Origin: Massilia sp. Root133
GTDB lineage: Bacteria; Pseudomonadota; Gammaproteobacteria; Burkholderiales; Burkholderiaceae_D
Direction: 5' to 3'
Assembly: GCF_001426525.1 (NCBI RefSeq)
Contig: NZ_LMEW01000036.1
Location: 71,947-135,946 of the forward strand
Length of the DNA stretch: 64,000 nucleotides
Position 1 is the stretch's first letter; each line of letters starts with the position of its first letter. Below, piece after piece: positions 41,952 through 50,609 of the stretch. Under the pieces are notes generated by a model. That model was given only the letters and a program-made list of their open reading frames with translations. It was not told where the DNA came from and ran no database searches. A program made the translations under genes and the position numbers.

Positions 41952-42944
41952 TTAACGCTGTTCTCGGCCCCACTTCTGGGCCAGCACCGCGCAGACCATC
42001 AGCTGGATCTGGTGGAACAGCATCACGGGCAGGATGACCATGCCCAGCGCGCTCGGCGCGAACAGCACCTTGGCCATCGGCACGCCGCTCGCGAGACTCT
42101 TTTTGGAGCCGCAGAACACGATGGTGATCTCGTCCTCGCGGCTGAAGCCCAGGCGCCGGCTCGTCCACGTGGCGAGGCCCAGCGCGATCGCCAGCATCAC
42201 GCAGCTGATGACGACGAGCGCAACGAGCGATTTTCCCGACAGCTTGTGCCACAGGCCTTCGTTGACGGATTCGGAAAACGCCGTGTAGACGACCAGCAGG
42301 ATCGAGCCCTGGTCGACGATCTTCAGCATCGGCTTGTGGCTGTCCACCCATTTGCCGATCCACGGACGCAGGACTTGCCCGGCCAGGAAAGGCAGCAGAA
42401 GCTGCTCGACGATGGTGATCACGGCGTCCAGCGACGAGCCGCCCGCCGCGCCCTGCACGATGAGGGTCGACACGAGCAGCGGCGTGACGAAGATGCCGAC
42501 GAAATTCGACGCCGACGCGCTGCACACGGCCGCCGCCACGTTTCCGCGCGCCATCGACGTGAACGCGATCGACGACTGGACGGTGGAGGGCAGGGTGCAC
42601 AGGAACAGGATGCCCACGTACAGCTCGGGCGTGACGACGTTGCCCGCCAGCGGCTTCAGGGCGAGACCCAGCAGCGGGAACATGACGAAGGTCGACGCGA
42701 GCACCAGCAGGTGCAGGCGCCAGTGCGTCATGCCGGCGACGATCGCTTCGCGCGACAGCTTCGCGCCGTGCAGGAAGAACAACAGGCCGATGGCGACGGT
42801 GGTGACCTTGCCGAGGACGACGGCCGTCTCGCCCGCGCACGGCAGCACGCTCGCGAGGGCGACGGTGCACAGCAGCAGGATGGTGAAGGTGTCGATCGAC
42901 AGGCGGCGGAGGAGGGCGGAAACGGGTGCGAGGAGACTGGGCAT
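41952..42944 (-). CDS. Bile acid:sodium symporter (BASS) family transporter, YfeH-like
   Basis: A 330-residue inner-membrane protein with about ten helices. It resembles E. coli YfeH of the SBF-like group: LRRLSIDTFTILLLCTVALASVLP, AIGLLFFLHGAKLSREAIVAG, LFLCTLPSTVQSSIAFTSMARGNVAAAVCSASASNFVGIFVTPLL (crossover helix with sodium ligands), and IVFCGSKKSLASGVPMAKVLF. The substrate of YfeH-type proteins is not established; organic anions are likely. Monocistronic. Confidence 0.85.
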   Translation of the reverse strand: MPSLLAPVSALLRRLSIDTFTILLLCTVALASVLPCAGETAVVLGKVTTVAIGLLFFLHGAKLSREAIVAGMTHWRLHLLVLASTFVMFPLLGLALKPLAGNVVTPELYVGILFLCTLPSTVQSSIAFTSMARGNVAAAVCSASASNFVGIFVTPLLVSTLIVQGAAGGSSLDAVITIVEQLLLPFLAGQVLRPWIGKWVDSHKPMLKIVDQGSILLVVYTAFSESVNEGLWHKLSGKSLVALVVISCVMLAIALGLATWTSRRLGFSREDEITIVFCGSKKSLASGVPMAKVLFAPSALGMVILPVMLFHQIQLMVCAVLAQKWGREQR

Positions 42945-43112
42945 GGTGATGGTCGGCGAGAAGCTCCGGACGGCGCCGGACCCGCCATTCTATCTGCATC
43001 TGCCGGCCTCCGCTCAAGCGCGTGATTCTTTGCGTGGCAAGCATTCCACGCCGTTGACCCGCCGCGCGCAGCCCGTCAATACTGATGTGCAAACCCGGGC
43101 GCGCACAGATTT

Positions 43113-43148
43113 GACAAACGGGACCGACGTCCCGACAAACCGACAAAC
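43113..43148. promoter_or_regulatory. Three GACAAAC repeats with embedded palindrome before the PL4 gene
   Basis: GACAAAC occurs three times (43113-43119, 43134-43140, 43142-43148), and between the first two is CGGGAC-CGAC-GTCCCG, a perfect six-base inverted repeat. The cluster ends 12 bases before the start codon at 43161 and includes the region of the ribosome binding site. It may be an operator or an mRNA leader element. The upstream gap from 42945 also contains a TTGACC box but no convincing -10 partner. Confidence 0.35.
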
Positions 43149-43160
43149 AGGAGACAGACG

Positions 43161-44879
43161 ATGCACATGTATATGCGCAGGACCGCGTTCGCCTCGACGT
43201 TATGCTTGCTGGCCGCAGGCTGCGGCGACGCCGGCAACACCGCCACCGCCGGCGCCACCCGGACGCTGGCGACCGTCGCCACGGCATCCGCGTTCGGCCT
43301 CACGCAGGATGCCAGTTTCTACACGATCGACACCGGCGCGGGCCTCGTCTTCAAGGTGCGGCGCCTCGACAACGGCGTCAGCACGCAGTCGGCCGGCGAC
43401 CTCGCGTCGCTGGTCTACAACGGCGTCGAGTACCAGGACCAGGGCCGCGGCACGCAGGTCAATTCCGGCTTCGACTACCTGTACAAGGGCATCTCCGCGG
43501 TGGACGTGAACGCGGAGACGATCGGCAGCGACGTCGTCAAGGTGACCGTGCGGGCGGGCGGCCTCACGCACTACTACATCGCGCGCCGCGGCGAGGCGAA
43601 GATCTACATGGGGACGTATTTCACGAGCGAGCCCGATACGCTGAACCTCGCGCGCTTCATCGTGCGCGTGCCGATCGCACGGCTGCCCAACGGTCCGGCG
43701 CCGTCCGACCTGCGCGGCACCAGCGGGGCGATCGAAGCGAGCGACGTCTTCGGCATGCCGAACGGCGAAACGCGCTCCAAGCACTACTCCAACATGCGCC
43801 TGAAGGACTGGCAGTTCATCGGCGCGACGGGGACCGATGTCGGCCTGTGGATCGTCCGCGACGACAACGAGGGCAATTCGGGCGGCCCGTTCTACCGCAG
43901 CCTGCTGAACCAGGCCACGGCGACGAACCAGGAGATCACCTACATCATCAACTACGGCGAGGGCCAGACGGAGCCGCTGCGCACGAAGATCCTCAACACG
44001 TACACGATGGTGTTCAACGACGGTTCCGCACCGGCACCGGTGGACACGTCCTGGCTCGGCGCCCTCGGCCTCACGGGCTGGGTGGGACCGGAAGCACGCG
44101 GTGCGGTGAGCGGGGCCGCCATCACGGGCCGCGATCCGCGCTTCGCCTACACGGTCGGCTTCGCGAATGCGACGGCCCAGTACTGGACGGCGGCCGACGC
44201 CCCGGACGGCCATTTCGCCAGCACCGGCATGATCCCCGGGACCTATACGATGAAGGTCTACAAGAACGAGCTCGCGGTCGACACGCGCACGGTGACGGTC
44301 GGCGCAGGCGCCACGACGGACGCGGGCACCGTCGCCGTGACGGGCGATCCGGGCAGCGCGGCCGCGCTCTGGCGCATCGGCGAGTGGGACGGCACGCCGG
44401 CGGAATTCATCAACGGCGGCAAGGTCGCGACGATGCACCCGTCCGACGTGCGCATGGCGTCGTGGACGCCGGGCGATTACGTGGTCGGCACGTCGACCCC
44501 GGCGACCGGCTTCCCCGCGTATCAGTGGAAGGACGTGAACGGCACGCTGACCGTGCGCTTCAACCTGCGCGCGAGCCAGATCGTGCCGCTGCGGCTGCGC
44601 GTCGGCATCACGGACGCCTTCGCGGGCGGACGGCCCAAGGCGCAGGTGAACGGCTGGGTGTCGGCGAATCCGCCCGCATCCACGCAGCCGTCGTCGCGCA
44701 CGCTGACGGTCGGCACCTACCGCGGCAACAACACGATGTATACGTTCGACATCCCCGCCACCGAACTGGTCGTGGGCCAGAACGTGCTGACGCTGACGGC
44801 GATCAGCGGCTCCAGCGGCATCCGCTTCCTGAGCCCCGGCTACAGCTACGACGCGCTCGACCTGATTCCCACGCCATGA
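43161..44879 (+). CDS. Polysaccharide lyase family 4 rhamnogalacturonan lyase (lipoprotein)
   Basis: A 572-residue secreted enzyme, probably lipid-anchored (STLCLLAAGC lipobox). The PL4 layout is recognisable: an N-terminal super-beta-sandwich domain to about 290 (FGLTQDASFYTIDTGAGLVFKVRR, YLYKGISAVDVNAETIGSDVVKVT, DVFGMPNGETRSKHYSNMRLKDWQFIG with the region of the catalytic His), an FnIII-like domain (HFASTGMIPGTYTMKVYKNELAV), and a C-terminal carbohydrate-binding jelly roll (IGEWDGTPAEFINGGKVATMHPSDVRMASWTPGDYVVG). PL4 enzymes cleave the rhamnogalacturonan I backbone of pectin. ATG preceded by AGGAGACAG. Confidence 0.85.
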   Translation: MHMYMRRTAFASTLCLLAAGCGDAGNTATAGATRTLATVATASAFGLTQDASFYTIDTGAGLVFKVRRLDNGVSTQSAGDLASLVYNGVEYQDQGRGTQVNSGFDYLYKGISAVDVNAETIGSDVVKVTVRAGGLTHYYIARRGEAKIYMGTYFTSEPDTLNLARFIVRVPIARLPNGPAPSDLRGTSGAIEASDVFGMPNGETRSKHYSNMRLKDWQFIGATGTDVGLWIVRDDNEGNSGGPFYRSLLNQATATNQEITYIINYGEGQTEPLRTKILNTYTMVFNDGSAPAPVDTSWLGALGLTGWVGPEARGAVSGAAITGRDPRFAYTVGFANATAQYWTAADAPDGHFASTGMIPGTYTMKVYKNELAVDTRTVTVGAGATTDAGTVAVTGDPGSAAALWRIGEWDGTPAEFINGGKVATMHPSDVRMASWTPGDYVVGTSTPATGFPAYQWKDVNGTLTVRFNLRASQIVPLRLRVGITDAFAGGRPKAQVNGWVSANPPASTQPSSRTLTVGTYRGNNTMYTFDIPATELVVGQNVLTLTAISGSSGIRFLSPGYSYDALDLIPTP

Positions 44880-44890
44880 TGGAGACGACC

Positions 44891-45547
44891 ATGCATGTCA
44901 AGAACCGCCTGCTGTGCGCAGCCGCGCTAACCCTGGTCGCGCAATGGGCCGGCGCCGCCGTGCTGCAGACCCTCGGTGCCGGCACGGCCGTCGGCACCGT
45001 CACCAACGCGGCGCACTTCGACCTGAACACGGCGCTCGCCAACGACTGGGTCGAGGACGGCCTGCTGTTCCACGCAAGCGGCTACGGCGCCAACAACGGC
45101 TGCGGCTATGCCGGCGTGGACTGCTACGACGCGGTGTCCGACCTGAGTCCCGCGTTCGACGGCAACTACCTCGCCACGTCCGGCACGAACGCGTACATCA
45201 GCGTGCGCCGCGCGGACGGCGCAGATATCTACCGGATCGAGTTCGCGGCCGGCAGCGGCTACCAGTCCCTGAACGGCTACTGGGCCACGTATGCGGATGG
45301 CCAGCGCACCGGCAGCGGCAACTTCAGCTCTCCGCGCGGCGCGATCCTGGGACTCGTCGACGGGAACGGCTTCGACGAGGTGCGCTACTTCGCCTTCTCG
45401 ACCGCGAACCGGCAGGCGGGCTACAGCGCGCCCGCGCTGGACGAGGTGCGCGTCGGCCTGCCGGAACCGGCGTCGCCGGCGTTGTGCGCGGCCGCGCTGG
45501 CGGGGATGGCGGCGGCGCTGCGGCGACGCAAAAGTAAATACGCCTGA
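44891..45547 (+). CDS. PEP-CTERM-like sorted extracellular protein
   Basis: A 218-residue protein from the ATG at 44891, six bases after GGAG; an ATG at 44876 overlaps the lyase stop. A signal peptide ends near QWAGA. The mature part is beta-rich (HFDLNTALANDWVEDGLLFHASG, YLATSGTNAYISVRRADGADIYRIEFAAGSGYQSLNGYW). The C-terminus has the three-part sorting signal: PEPAS, a hydrophobic helix, then RRRKSKYA. PEP-CTERM proteins are processed by exosortase and are linked to surface polysaccharide; no exosortase is in the window. Cotranscription with the PL4 lyase is likely. Possibly a surface glycan- or pectin-binding protein, which is inference. Confidence 0.75.
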   Translation: MHVKNRLLCAAALTLVAQWAGAAVLQTLGAGTAVGTVTNAAHFDLNTALANDWVEDGLLFHASGYGANNGCGYAGVDCYDAVSDLSPAFDGNYLATSGTNAYISVRRADGADIYRIEFAAGSGYQSLNGYWATYADGQRTGSGNFSSPRGAILGLVDGNGFDEVRYFAFSTANRQAGYSAPALDEVRVGLPEPASPALCAAALAGMAAALRRRKSKYA

Positions 45548-45629
45548 TCGGTGGAATTACGGGATGTGGCGTCCGCGCGACGCCGTTATGGGGGCTGTAC
45601 ATACTCTCCCTGGGCGAATCGTGACAATT

Positions 45630-45663
45630 TTGTTTCCGAAACAAGACGGCTAGACGATATACT
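45630..45663 (+). promoter_or_regulatory. Promoter and inverted repeat of the S46 peptidase gene
   Basis: A -10 TATACT lies at 45658-45663, 30 bases before the start codon. The -35 region is occupied by TTGTTTCCGAAACAA (45630-45644), perfect seven-base arms around one C. A regulator binding there would act directly on polymerase contact. Confidence 0.4.
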
Positions 45664-45692
45664 CGTGTTTGCTTTTTTTCGCGAGGTTTGTC

Positions 45693-47831
45693 TTGTTCAA
45701 ATCCGTCGTCCTTCCCGTCGCCCTGCTGGGGGCGAGCGCCGGTGCGCTCGCCGACGAGGGCCAGTGGCAGCCGCACCAGCTGCCGCAGCTGAAATCCGAG
45801 CTGAAACGCATCGGCATCACGATTCCGGCCGAGCGGCTCGCCGACCTGTCGAAACACCCGATGAGCGCCATCGTGGCGACGCCGGGCTGCTCGGCGTCGT
45901 TCGTGTCGCCGGACGGTCTCGTCGTCACGAACCACCACTGCGGCTACGGCGCGATCCAGCGCAACTCGACCCCGGATCACAATTACATCGCCAACGGCTT
46001 CCTCGCGAAGACGCGCGCGGAAGAATTGCCGGGCGGTCCGAACACGGTCGTCTACGTGACGGAGAAGGTCGAGAACGTGACGGATCGCGTCCTGAAGGGC
46101 CTCGGTGCCGGCATGTCGGGCAAGGAGCGCCACGAGCAGGTCGGGGCGCGCATCAAGGCGCTGATCGCGGAGTGCGAGAGCGACAAGGCCTACCGCTGCG
46201 CGGTCCCGGCGTTCAACCGCGGCGGCGAGTACTACCGCATCAAGCAGCTGCTGATCCGCGACGTGCGCCTCGTCTACGCGCCTGCGAACAGCGTGGGCGA
46301 CTTCGGCGGCGACATCGACAACTACGAGTTCCCGCGCCACGTCGGCGACTTCTCCTTCCTGCGCGCGTACGTCGGCAAGGATGGCCGCCCGGCCGATCCG
46401 TCGCCGGACAACGTGCCGTACAAATCGAAGAGCTTCCTCGTCGTCTCGGCCGAAGGCCTGAAGGCAGGCGACCCGATCCTGCTGGCCGGCTACCCGGGCC
46501 GCACGAGCCGCTACAAGCTGCCGGCCGAGATCCGCTTCGCGCGCGACGTCGACTATCCGGCCAAGGTGGCATCGATCACGGCCGACCTGTCGGTCATCGC
46601 GGCCGCCACGATGGGCAACCCGGACTACACCGTCCGCTACGCGAGCGTGGCGAAGAGCCTGAACAACGTGCTGAAAAAGACGCGCGGCCTGCTGGACGGC
46701 TTCGCGCGCAAGGACATCGCTTCGATCAAGGATGCGCAGGACGCCGAATTCCGCACGTGGTACAAGCAACACGGCACTGGACCGAAGAATTTGCTGGCCG
46801 ACCTCGACGCCGCCATCGCCGCCGACATGGCGACGACGCAGCAGGAGACCGCATGGCTCGAGGCGACGCACAGCGACCTGCTGAAGAGCGCGCGCACCCT
46901 GTACCGCCTGGCGCTGGAACACCAGAGGCCGGACGCGCAGCGCGAAACGGGCTTCCAGGACCGCGACGTCTCGTTCATCAAGGCGCGCCTGGCCCGCCTC
47001 GAGCAATCGTTCGTGCCCAGCGTCGACCAGGCCCGCTGGCAGTCCGCGCTGGTCCGCTACGGCAAGATCGACACGAAGGTGCGGCCGCACGGGCTGGACG
47101 GGCTGCTGCCCGCGCAGAACGGGCTGGCCCCGCTGTACAAGGGCACGGAGCTGGGCGACACGGCGAAGCGCCTGGCCTGGATCGGCAAGGACGCGGACGC
47201 GTTCCGCAAATCGAACGACCCGTTCATCCAGCTGGCCGTGCACCTGCACGACGTCGGCCTCGCGCTGGAAGAGCACCGCAAGGAAGTCGACGGCAACCTG
47301 GAACGCGTCGTCCCGCTGTACATGGACGCCGTCGTGGCCTGGAAGAAGTCGCAGGGCAAGCCGGTCTACCCGGACGCCAACGGCACCTTGCGCGTGACCT
47401 ACGGCACCGTGGCGCCGTACAGCCCGCGCGACGGCATCGTCAAGGGACCGTTCACCACCGTCGAAGGCATCCTCGAAAAGCAGACGGGCAAGGCGCCGTT
47501 CGACGCGCCGAATGCGCTGCTGCAGGCGATCCGCGACAAGCGCTACGGCCAGTTCCGGGATCCGGCGCTGGGCACGGTGCCGGTGAATTTCCTGTCGAGC
47601 GCCGACACGACGGGCGGCAATTCCGGTTCCGCCGTGATGAACAAGCGCGGAGAACTGGTCGGCCTGAACTTCGATTCGACCTACGAGTCGATCACGAAGG
47701 ACTGGTACTTCGATCCGGTGATCACGCGCGCGATCCACGTCGACATCCGCTACATGCTGTGGGTGATGAAGGAGGTCGACCATGCGGACAACCTGCTGAA
47801 GGAAATGACGATCAAGTACCCGAAGGGGTAA
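45693..47831 (+). CDS. S46 family dipeptidyl-peptidase (DPP7/DPP11-like)
   Basis: A 712-residue periplasmic exopeptidase that removes dipeptides from peptide N-termini. The start is taken as the TTG at 45693, six bases after GAGG, giving signal peptide (M)FKSVVLPVALLGASAGALA. The chymotrypsin-like triad is visible: His in VTNHHCGYGAIQ, Asp in DIDNYEFPRHVGDFSF, and Ser in TTGGNSGSAVMN near residue 630. After the nucleophile the sequence reads GLNFDSTYES; DPP11 enzymes have Arg at the S of NFDS to select Asp/Glu, so acidic specificity is not predicted. Other S46 traits (WQPHQLP, KGDPILLAGYPGRTSRY-like) are present. Monocistronic. Confidence 0.88.
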   Translation: MFKSVVLPVALLGASAGALADEGQWQPHQLPQLKSELKRIGITIPAERLADLSKHPMSAIVATPGCSASFVSPDGLVVTNHHCGYGAIQRNSTPDHNYIANGFLAKTRAEELPGGPNTVVYVTEKVENVTDRVLKGLGAGMSGKERHEQVGARIKALIAECESDKAYRCAVPAFNRGGEYYRIKQLLIRDVRLVYAPANSVGDFGGDIDNYEFPRHVGDFSFLRAYVGKDGRPADPSPDNVPYKSKSFLVVSAEGLKAGDPILLAGYPGRTSRYKLPAEIRFARDVDYPAKVASITADLSVIAAATMGNPDYTVRYASVAKSLNNVLKKTRGLLDGFARKDIASIKDAQDAEFRTWYKQHGTGPKNLLADLDAAIAADMATTQQETAWLEATHSDLLKSARTLYRLALEHQRPDAQRETGFQDRDVSFIKARLARLEQSFVPSVDQARWQSALVRYGKIDTKVRPHGLDGLLPAQNGLAPLYKGTELGDTAKRLAWIGKDADAFRKSNDPFIQLAVHLHDVGLALEEHRKEVDGNLERVVPLYMDAVVAWKKSQGKPVYPDANGTLRVTYGTVAPYSPRDGIVKGPFTTVEGILEKQTGKAPFDAPNALLQAIRDKRYGQFRDPALGTVPVNFLSSADTTGGNSGSAVMNKRGELVGLNFDSTYESITKDWYFDPVITRAIHVDIRYMLWVMKEVDHADNLLKEMTIKYPKG

Positions 47832-47835
47832 TGCG

Positions 47836-49212
47836 TCACGGCGCCGGGAACCAGATGTCGAACCGCGTCTCTCCCGGCGCCCCCGGTGCCAGCGAATACG
47901 TGCACCCGTGCCGCTGCAGCACCTCGCGCACGAACATCAACCCGATCCCCTGGCCGCCCTTTCTCGTCGTGAAGAACGGCGTGAACAGCGGCCGCGCCGG
48001 TCCGCTGGCCAGCAGGTTGCCCGAGTCGACGACCGACAGCCGCACGCGCCGGCCTTCGTCCGCCAGTTCCAGCCTGATCGCGCCGCTCGATTGACCGGCC
48101 GCCTCGATCGCTTCCATCGCATTCTTGACGATGTTCATGAGGGCCTGCTCGATCAGCTGCGCATCCAGCGCGAGCGGCGCGACGGCATCGCAGCGGTGCC
48201 AGCCCAGCGCGATGCCGCGGCTGCTGCATTGTTCGCGGTTCAGCCACAGGATGTCGTCGACGACGGCTTTCAGATCCGTCGGGCGCGGTTCCGGCGGCGG
48301 CATCTTGACGACCTTCGTGAAGCGGTCGATGAATTCGCCGAGGCTTGCATTGCGGCGCTTGACGGCGACGATGGCCGTCGCGAAGTCGCCCGCGTCCCGT
48401 TCGTGCAGCTGGTCGCGGTAGTACAGCAGCGAGTCGAGCACGGAGCCCGTCGCGGCCACCGTGTTGTTGACTTCATGCGCCAGCACGCGGATCAGGCGTG
48501 CGTACGTGGCCCGCTCCGAGTCTTCCAGTTCCGCCGTCAGTTCCTCGACCATGATGAAGTGGCGCGCGAAGCCGCGGTCGTAGAACTGGCCGCGCTGGGC
48601 GCGGTAGCGGCGGCCGTCCGGGTCCGTCAGCAGGCGCGATTCGCCCAGCGGCAGGGCGTCCAGCTGCGCGGCGAGCTGGCGGCTCCGCGCGTGTCCGCGC
48701 GCGTCGAGGTGTCGCGCGAATCCGGCAGCGCCGTCGGCCCAGGCGGACAAGCGCTTGCCCTCGGGCCGGTCCAGGCCGAGCAGTTCGCCCGCGCTCGCGT
48801 TCACGAGGCTGATCGCGCCGTCGAAGTCGAACACGAGGACGGCGACCGGCGTCGCTTCCAGCAGGCGGTCGAGGAAGCCCTGCTGCTCGCCGATCGCAAG
48901 CCGTTCGCGGTGCAGCGCGGCCAGCATCGTGTTGAACGTGTCCACGAGGTCGTCCAGCTCGCGCGACGCGGGCGCGGCCAGGCGGTTGGCGTAGTGCTGG
49001 TCCTGCAGCAGCTCATGGAAGCGGCGCGTGTAGCCGAGCGGTTCCAGCGCCTGGCGCACGAGCCGCCAGCCCAGGCCCAGGCTCGCGAGCAGCAGCCCTT
49101 CCGCGCCGACGAACAGCAACGGCCGCGCGGGCAGCAGCAGGGCGGCGCAGCCGAACAGCGGCACGTGCAGCGCGAGGATGTACGTGCCGAGGCGCGGGCG
49201 CAGCCGCATCAT
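47836..49212 (-). CDS. NtrY-like sensor histidine kinase
   Basis: A 458-residue kinase. Two adjacent N-terminal membrane helices (about 10-50) have almost no periplasmic loop; a HAMP-like stretch follows, then PAS at about 110-220, then HisKA with His246 in IRVLAHEVNNTVAATGS and an HATPase with IEQALMNIVKNAMEAIE, FTPFFTTRKGGQGIGLMFVREVLQRHG. The layout matches kinases that partner NtrC-type regulators. Its ATG overlaps the regulator stop by four bases. It is the last gene of the six-gene sigma-54 operon and probably senses the stress or compound handled by the exporter through its membrane segment. Confidence 0.88.
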   Translation of the reverse strand: MMRLRPRLGTYILALHVPLFGCAALLLPARPLLFVGAEGLLLASLGLGWRLVRQALEPLGYTRRFHELLQDQHYANRLAAPASRELDDLVDTFNTMLAALHRERLAIGEQQGFLDRLLEATPVAVLVFDFDGAISLVNASAGELLGLDRPEGKRLSAWADGAAGFARHLDARGHARSRQLAAQLDALPLGESRLLTDPDGRRYRAQRGQFYDRGFARHFIMVEELTAELEDSERATYARLIRVLAHEVNNTVAATGSVLDSLLYYRDQLHERDAGDFATAIVAVKRRNASLGEFIDRFTKVVKMPPPEPRPTDLKAVVDDILWLNREQCSSRGIALGWHRCDAVAPLALDAQLIEQALMNIVKNAMEAIEAAGQSSGAIRLELADEGRRVRLSVVDSGNLLASGPARPLFTPFFTTRKGGQGIGLMFVREVLQRHGCTYSLAPGAPGETRFDIWFPAP

Positions 49213-50600
49213 GCGGCGCCGTCCGCGCCGGCGAGGCCGTGGCGTTCCAGCCTGCGGTACAGCGCCGTGCGCGACAGGCCCAGGGCCTTCGCCACGCGCG
49301 AGATGTTGCCCGCGTGCTGGCGCAGCGCCTGTTCGATCATCAGGCGTTCGACCTGGTCCAGCGTCATGCCGTCAACGCCGAGCCGGCCGCCGGACACGCC
49401 TTCGTCGACGGCGCTCGTCGCGAGGAAGTCGGCCTGCGTGAGCACGTCCTTGCCGGCCAGGAGGAGGGTGCGTTCCAGCGTCTGCTTCAGCTGGCGGATG
49501 TTGCCGGGCCACGGCTGCGCCGCGAGCCAGTCCAGCGCCTGCGGGGCGAGGGCGACGGCTCGCAGGCCATAGCTGTCGGCCACATGCTCCACGATATGGC
49601 GCGCCAGCAGCGGGATGTCGCTGCGCCGTTCGCGCAGCGGCGGCAGGCGGATCGTGATCAGGTTCAGGCGATAGAACAAGTCTTCGCGGAAGTCGCCGGC
49701 GGCGACGAGCTCCGCCAGTTCACGGTTGGTGGCCGAGATCACGCGTACGTCGGCCTGCTCCGCGCGGCTCGCGCCGACGGGCTGGTAGCGCTGGTCCTGC
49801 AGCACGCGCAGCAGTTTCACCTGGTCGCCGCGGTTCAGTTCTCCGATCTCGTCGAGGAACAGCGTGCCGCCGTCGGCGCTGGCGATATGGCCCTTGCGGT
49901 TGTCGCGCGCATCCGTGAACGCGCCGCGCACGTGGCCGAACATCTCGCTTTCGAACAGCGACGTCGTGATGGCGCCCATGTTGATCTTGACGATAGGCGC
50001 CGCCCGGCGCGGACTGTTGCGGTGGATGGCGTCGGCGATCAACTCCTTGCCGGTGCCGCTCTCGCCGAGGATCAGCACCGGGGCGCGCGTGGCCGCGACC
50101 TGCGCGATCGTCTCCAGCACTTTCAGCAGCTTCGGGTGCGCGCCGACGATGGCAGTGAAGTCATACCTGGCATCGAGCGCGGCGCGCGTGCGGCTGCTTG
50201 CTGCCGGCGGCGTGCCGAGATCGAGCGTCGCTTCGATCAGGTCGACCAGTTGGGCGTTGTCCCAGGGCTTGGTGAAAAAGTTCGCGGCGCCCGCCTTCAC
50301 GCCGCGCACGGCCAGCGCGATCGAGCCCCACGCCGTCATCAACAGCACGGGCAGCGCCGGATGCGCCGCCTTGACGCGCGCGAGCAGGTCGAGGCCCTCC
50401 TCGCCGCTCGTCTGCAGCGAGAAATTCATGTCCTGTAAGACGAGGTCGAACGGCGTTGCGTCGAGTTGCGCCAGCGCCTCGCGCGGCCCGTCCGCGCATG
50501 CCGCGTCGAAGCCGGCCTGCTTGAGGAGCAGGGCCAGCGAGACCTGGACGGCGTGGTCGTCGTCGACGACCAGTACGCGTCGCCTGCGTTGTGGTTCCAT
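49209..50600 (-). CDS. NtrC-family sigma-54-dependent response regulator
   Basis: A 463-residue enhancer-binding protein. Receiver 1-125 with VVDDDHA, Asp57 in LVLQDMNF and Lys in FFTKPWDN; AAA+ domain 145-380 with Walker A GESGTGKE (179-186), Walker B GGTLFLDEIGEL, and arginine-finger region FREDLFYRLN; C-terminal Fis-type helix-turn-helix (HAGNISRVAKALGLSRTALYRRLERHG). The sigma-54 contact loop reads GAFTDA at 226-231 instead of GAFTGA, a natural variant. It lies 9 bases after the permease gene and overlaps the kinase gene. The operon's own promoter is sigma-54-type, so autoregulation is expected. Confidence 0.92.
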   Translation of the reverse strand: MEPQRRRRVLVVDDDHAVQVSLALLLKQAGFDAACADGPREALAQLDATPFDLVLQDMNFSLQTSGEEGLDLLARVKAAHPALPVLLMTAWGSIALAVRGVKAGAANFFTKPWDNAQLVDLIEATLDLGTPPAASSRTRAALDARYDFTAIVGAHPKLLKVLETIAQVAATRAPVLILGESGTGKELIADAIHRNSPRRAAPIVKINMGAITTSLFESEMFGHVRGAFTDARDNRKGHIASADGGTLFLDEIGELNRGDQVKLLRVLQDQRYQPVGASRAEQADVRVISATNRELAELVAAGDFREDLFYRLNLITIRLPPLRERRSDIPLLARHIVEHVADSYGLRAVALAPQALDWLAAQPWPGNIRQLKQTLERTLLLAGKDVLTQADFLATSAVDEGVSGGRLGVDGMTLDQVERLMIEQALRQHAGNISRVAKALGLSRTALYRRLERHGLAGADGAA

Positions 50601-50609
50601 GTCAGCCTT

